Shown here: piece by piece, positions 5,041 to 7,348 of the stretch
Layout of the letters: each line of letters opens with the position of its first letter
Position numbering within the stretch: position 1 is the first letter of the stretch
Source: Firm-04 sp045628085
GTDB lineage: Bacteria > Bacillota > Clostridia > Oscillospirales > Ruminococcaceae
Length of the DNA: 7,348 nt
Assembly: GCA_045628085.1 (NCBI GenBank)
Contig: JAZQOZ010000085.1
Span: 1 to 7,348, forward strand
Direction of reading: 5' to 3'
Position numbers and translations under genes: made by a program
The notes under the pieces: generated by a model
Told to the model about the DNA's origin: nothing
The model's database searches: none
Seen by the model: only the letters and a program-made list of their open reading frames with translations

Positions 5041-6108
5041 TCAGCCGACGATTGCCGTGACGATAAAGCCGTCTGTATTGTTGCCGGAGATCTCATACGA
5101 ACCGGTCGTCGGTACAGGGATCATAAAATCGCTGTCGGCATCTGCCGGAACATAATAGATATGATATGTCAATTCACTTGTACTGTATTCCAGAACCGTA
5201 CCGGTATAGAAATTGTGGCTGCCGCGGAGCATATCAAGATATTCTTCAAGACAGAGATTGTTGTCTGACATATATGCCGCGTGCGGAACGCCGACATACC
5301 GAATCGCCGTATAGCCGCCGCGGTCACCGGTGATCTCCGCCTTGTCAGTCGGATAACGCAGTGTATAGCCGTAGCTTGCCATGTGTTCAAAGAGCCATGA
5401 ATACGGTGTCACATTGCTGACGAAATCATAATCGCCGTTTTCTTTTTTCAGATGGATCTGCACATCCAGACCGGTTGATGATTCCGGATTGCTCTTTTCC
5501 TTTCCATCCTCAAGATAACCATAATTGAACATGATCTCAGTATTATTGGTCGCAGCGTAATAAGCTTTCATCAGGCGGTTAAACTTTGAAAGTGCCGCAC
5601 CGTTGAGCGAAGTATGTCCCGGATAAGAGATCTCATAGGTATCGGGCTTATCATCTGCATAATAGACCTGCTGCAGATCCAGTTCTTCTGCACGCAGATG
5701 ACTCGGATGCGACTGATCGACCAAAATCAGTGTTCCTTTATACATTGCACTCGGCTCGACAGCTACTCTCTCATAGCCGGCAGGCAGTTCATAAGCAGGT
5801 TCTTCCGGCGCTGCCGCAGCAGAATCGGTCGTCGTAGTCGTCAGGCTTGCAGGATTATCGTCTGCATCGGTAATAATGACCGGAACATTTGCAAGCGTTG
5901 CATCTGCGCCGGTCGGTGCAGTTGTGGATGCAGCGGTTGTCGATGATCCAATCTGTTCTTCTGTCGGGAAAGAATCCTGCTGTGCGGTTGGTTCATCCTC
6001 TTTATCCGAACAGCGCTGCATACATGAGCCGAACAGAAAAATCAGGATCACCAGTATAATAGCCGCGACCGAAATACGATCCCAGCGGATTCTGCGTTTT
6101 GAAACCAT
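5041..6108 (-). CDS. Membrane-anchored VanY-like (peptidase M15B fold) protein, predicted catalytically inactive
   Basis: This 355-residue protein has one N-terminal membrane segment (about residues 13-28) and a Thr/Ala/Asp-rich linker (about 40-105), so the rest should lie outside the membrane. Residues about 120-296 match VanY D,D-carboxypeptidases: YKGTLILVDQ (123-132), ESSTGLDVQI (209-218), WLFEHMASYGYTLRYPTDKAEITG (238-261) and IRYVG (269-273), then LCLEEYLDML. The catalytic positions are lost. The usual SEHxxGxAxD motif has Ser210 for His and Gln217 for Asp, and EPWH is replaced by Gly265-Tyr-Thr-Ala268 without a gap. A C-terminal beta-rich tail ends in SGNNTDGFIV. It probably binds, rather than cuts, a cell-wall ligand. 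GGGAGGG precedes the ATG. It follows pspA and precedes the unknown gene. The cysteine at 29 is a poor lipobox match. Confidence 0.8.
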   Translation of the reverse strand: MVSKRRIRWDRISVAAIILVILIFLFGSCMQRCSDKEDEPTAQQDSFPTEEQIGSSTTAASTTAPTGADATLANVPVIITDADDNPASLTTTTTDSAAAAPEEPAYELPAGYERVAVEPSAMYKGTLILVDQSHPSHLRAEELDLQQVYYADDKPDTYEISYPGHTSLNGAALSKFNRLMKAYYAATNNTEIMFNYGYLEDGKEKSNPESSTGLDVQIHLKKENGDYDFVSNVTPYSWLFEHMASYGYTLRYPTDKAEITGDRGGYTAIRYVGVPHAAYMSDNNLCLEEYLDMLRGSHNFYTGTVLEYSTSELTYHIYYVPADADSDFMIPVPTTGSYEISGNNTDGFIVTAIVG

Positions 6109-6144
6109 TGGGAACCCTCCCTTGTCAGAATCACATTGTTTCAG

Positions 6145-6179
6145 GAAAAAGACACAGTCTCACGGACTGTGAGACTGTG
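6145..6179 (-). terminator. Intrinsic terminator of pspA
   Basis: A perfect 11-bp inverted repeat, CACAGTCTCAC (6153-6163) and GTGAGACTGTG (6169-6179), has a 5-base loop. On the minus strand it is followed by TCTTTTTCC. It begins 22 bp after the pspA stop. I see no good promoter between it and the VanY-like gene at 6108, so that gene may depend on read-through, which would make it a partial terminator. Confidence 0.85.
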
Positions 6180-6201
6180 CCGCAAGTTTCAGATCAGGAA
6201 A

Positions 6202-6975
6202 TCAGATACCCGGAAGTTCCATCGGAGCCGCTGCCGGTGCTGCTTCCAGCGCATTGATCGCTGCTGCAAGCTCATCGTTGACAGATGCGGTATCTTCCGC
6301 AGAAGGAGCCATGCCCATTTCTGCCATCAGGCGCTCAAGCTCGGTATCGACCTTTGCATTGCGCTCAAGCTCTTCAAAGGTTGCAACCTCTTCCGGCTTG
6401 CCGTTGCCGAGGATCTCGCTGAATGCAGCTGCTTCTGCTTCCTTGCGGGTGATTTTCTCCTCCATCTTGGAGAGCTTATCGAAGGAGCTGTGGGTATCAA
6501 TACCGCTGAGGGACTGTGCAAGTTCCTTCGTGGTATCTGCCATCTGAGAACGAGCGATCAGCATAGCCTCTCTGGACTTTGCCTCCTGCATCTTGGACTT
6601 CAGAACTTCGACCTGAGAACGAATTGCTTCAGTCTGATTGGAAATGGTCTCATACATTTCGCGGTAATTTGCAACGTCCTCATCAGCCTTTACCTTGCTG
6701 GCAAGTGCTTTCTTTGCAAGCTCTGCATCGCCTGCCTTCAGGGCAGCCTTTGCGCGGGATTCCCAGCTTGCAGATACAGTGCAGGCATTGCGGTACTGCT
6801 TTTCGACCATACGCTCACTGGCAACAGCCTTGCCGAGTGCCTGTGTCGATTTTGTCAGTTCCTTCTGCATATCAATAATGATCTGTTTTACAAGCTTTTC
6901 CGGATCCTCTGCCTTATCGAGCATATCGTTAATGTTCGCCTTGAGAATATCACTGAGTCTGGAAAAAATACCCAT
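6202..6975 (-). CDS. pspA: PspA/IM30 (Vipp1) family membrane-stress protein
   Basis: The 257-residue protein begins MGIFSRLSDILKANINDMLDKAEDPEKLVKQ, which is diagnostic of the PspA/Vipp1 family: an N-terminal amphipathic helix followed by the conserved EDPEK stretch. Residues about 25-215 form the long, charged, Ala/Glu/Lys-rich coiled coil typical of these ESCRT-III-like proteins, which assemble on the inner membrane face and protect it from stress. The C-terminal tail (about 220-257) is Ala/Pro-rich and ends PMELPGI; such tails vary between family members. AGGAGGG lies 9 nt before the ATG. A perfect-consensus promoter drives it and a strong terminator follows. No pspF- or pspC-like regulator is visible. 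An insertion sequence starts about 145 bp upstream. Confidence 0.94.
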   Translation of the reverse strand: MGIFSRLSDILKANINDMLDKAEDPEKLVKQIIIDMQKELTKSTQALGKAVASERMVEKQYRNACTVSASWESRAKAALKAGDAELAKKALASKVKADEDVANYREMYETISNQTEAIRSQVEVLKSKMQEAKSREAMLIARSQMADTTKELAQSLSGIDTHSSFDKLSKMEEKITRKEAEAAAFSEILGNGKPEEVATFEELERNAKVDTELERLMAEMGMAPSAEDTASVNDELAAAINALEAAPAAAPMELPGI

Positions 6976-7027
6976 CTGAAGTAACCCTCCTGTTTCCGTT
7001 CATGTTTGATTCAAAATTGAAATTTAT

Positions 7028-7051
7028 TATCGCAGTATACAACTGCCGATA
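7028..7051 (-). promoter_or_regulatory. Imperfect palindrome at the pspA transcription start
   Basis: TATCGCAGT (7028-7036) and ACTGCCGATA (7042-7051) are inverted repeats with one bulged base and a 5-base centre. The element begins about 6 bp downstream of the pspA -10 box, so it covers the expected transcription start. In DNA it could be an operator for a repressor; in RNA it would be a 5'-terminal stem-loop that slows decay. I cannot tell which. Confidence 0.45.
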
Positions 7052-7056
7052 CACTT

Positions 7057-7085
7057 ATTATAGCAAAGATTCTGTCTGTTGTCAA
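7057..7085 (-). promoter_or_regulatory. SigA-type promoter of pspA
   Basis: A perfect -35 TTGACA (7080-7085) and a perfect -10 TATAAT (7057-7062) are spaced 17 bp apart on the minus strand. Initiation should be near 7050, giving a 5' untranslated region of about 75 nt. This is a housekeeping-type promoter, unlike the Sigma-54 promoter of the enterobacterial psp operon. The 33 bp between the -35 box and the insertion sequence remain native. Confidence 0.92.
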
Positions 7086-7156
7086 GTAGGATTCACATGA
7101 AGAATATGAACATTCTGTTGTGCTACAATAGATCTTGGACAAAAGAAGAAAAAAGG

Positions 7157-7185
7157 TTGAGAGATAGACGAAAATCTGTTAGAAT
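7157..7185 (+). promoter_or_regulatory. Transposase promoter
   Basis: A -35 TTGAGA (7157-7162) and a -10 TAGAAT (7180-7185), each five of six consensus bases, are spaced 17 bp apart on the plus strand. Initiation is expected near 7192, about 38 nt before the transposase ATG. The -35 box lies within the left arm of the 12-bp inverted repeat, so the native transcript lacks that arm. Confidence 0.75.
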
Positions 7186-7230
7186 AAAGTTACCACACCA
7201 AATCCCAAACAGAAAGAGGTCTATCTCTCA
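7158..7230 (+). repeat. 12-bp inverted repeat flanking the transposase start region
   Basis: TGAGAGATAGAC (7158-7169) and GTCTATCTCTCA (7219-7230) are exact reverse complements separated by 49 bp. The right arm runs from the last base of the AAAGAGG ribosome binding site (7213-7219) to the A of the ATG. Any RNA entering from outside the element contains both arms and can pair over the translation start. RNA from the internal promoter starts after the left arm and stays open. Confidence 0.75.
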
Positions 7231-7348
7231 TGGATATTAGTATAACACAAGATATGCGATTTCGTCAATCCCTAATGATGTATGCGGCAAAACACGGTGT
7301 GAGCAAAGCAAGCCGGAAATACAATAAAGCACGCTCCTACATCTATTT
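7230..7348 (+). CDS. Transposase, N-terminal fragment (runs off the window)
   Basis: Thirty-nine complete codons are visible, reading MDISITQDMRFRQSLMMYAA, then KHGVSKASRKYNKARSYIY. This is a helix-turn-helix DNA-binding start of the kind found in integrase-core (DDE) transposases of IS3- or IS481-like elements: the GVSKASRKYNKARSYIY part resembles the second and recognition helices. The ATG has AAAGAGG 10 nt upstream. The catalytic domain lies outside the window, so activity and exact family cannot be judged. Expression appears guarded against read-through by the inverted repeat around the start. Confidence 0.8.
   Translation, partial: MDISITQDMRFRQSLMMYAAKHGVSKASRKYNKARSYIY

Larger units (their letters stand above)
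7119..7348 (+). mobile_element. Left end of an insertion sequence (truncated by the window)
   Basis: The element contains a transposase start with its own promoter. Its probable left tip is TGTGCTACA at 7119, running to TTGGACA at 7135-7141; TG starts and a TTGGACA-type end resemble IS3/IS150-like terminal repeats. The exact tip could also be 7116. The right end and target duplication lie beyond the window, so family and completeness cannot be settled. It is inserted upstream of pspA, pointing away from it. Confidence 0.68.

Noticed and set aside
5996..6030. VanY-like protein as a lipoprotein anchored at Cys29
   Set aside because: The sequence before the cysteine (Phe-Gly-Ser) is a poor lipobox and the hydrophobic stretch fits a membrane anchor, so I kept the membrane-span reading.
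6136..6984. Plus-strand open frame (282 codons) opposite pspA
   Set aside because: It is Cys- and Leu-rich in the manner of the reverse strand of an Ala/Glu/Lys coiled-coil gene, and its start lies on the pspA terminator.
1..7348. CRISPR array, defence genes, toxin-antitoxin pair or prophage
   Set aside because: No repeat-spacer pattern, nuclease, antitoxin-like small pair or phage gene was seen on either strand.

Overview
The window looks like chromosomal DNA from a Gram-positive member of the Clostridia, most likely a Ruminococcus/Oscillospiraceae-type gut or rumen bacterium. The reasons are the ribosomal and rsmA protein sequences, the AGGAGG-type ribosome binding sites, the near-consensus SigA promoters, a tRNA without an encoded CCA, and a balanced base composition. 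The genus is an inference. Nearly every gene lies on the minus strand, so the biology reads from high to low coordinates.

From right to left: the right end (from about 7119) is the left end of an insertion sequence, with a promoter, a mirrored 12-bp repeat around the translation start, and the first 39 codons of a plus-strand transposase. It sits just upstream of a minus-strand pspA/IM30 gene that keeps its own perfect-consensus promoter and ends in a strong intrinsic terminator. Downstream on the same strand are a membrane-anchored VanY-like protein that has lost every zinc ligand and the catalytic Glu (5041-6108), and a 180-residue protein of unknown function (4461-5003). These three may form an envelope-related group.

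The only plus-strand housekeeping gene is a dCMP deaminase (3973-4467). It is divergent from rsmA/ksgA (3022-3879) and overlaps the stop of the unknown gene tail to tail by 7 bp. Its apparent terminator lies inside the unknown gene, antisense to it.

From 2826 down to 138 runs a translation/secretion operon: rpmG (zinc-type L33), secE, nusG, rplK (L11) and rplA (L1). It has one strong promoter, a structured leader of about 165 nt ahead of rpmG, hairpins in several gene gaps, a recognisable L1 autoregulatory site directly before the rplK ribosome binding site, and a terminator after rplA. A tRNA-Lys(UUU) with its own perfect-consensus promoter follows at the left edge. rplJ, rplL and rpoBC do not follow rplA here.

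I did not find a defence system, CRISPR array or large novel locus. The best leads are the catalytically dead VanY-like protein next to pspA, the antisense terminator in the convergent gene pair, and the self-masking start region of the insertion sequence.
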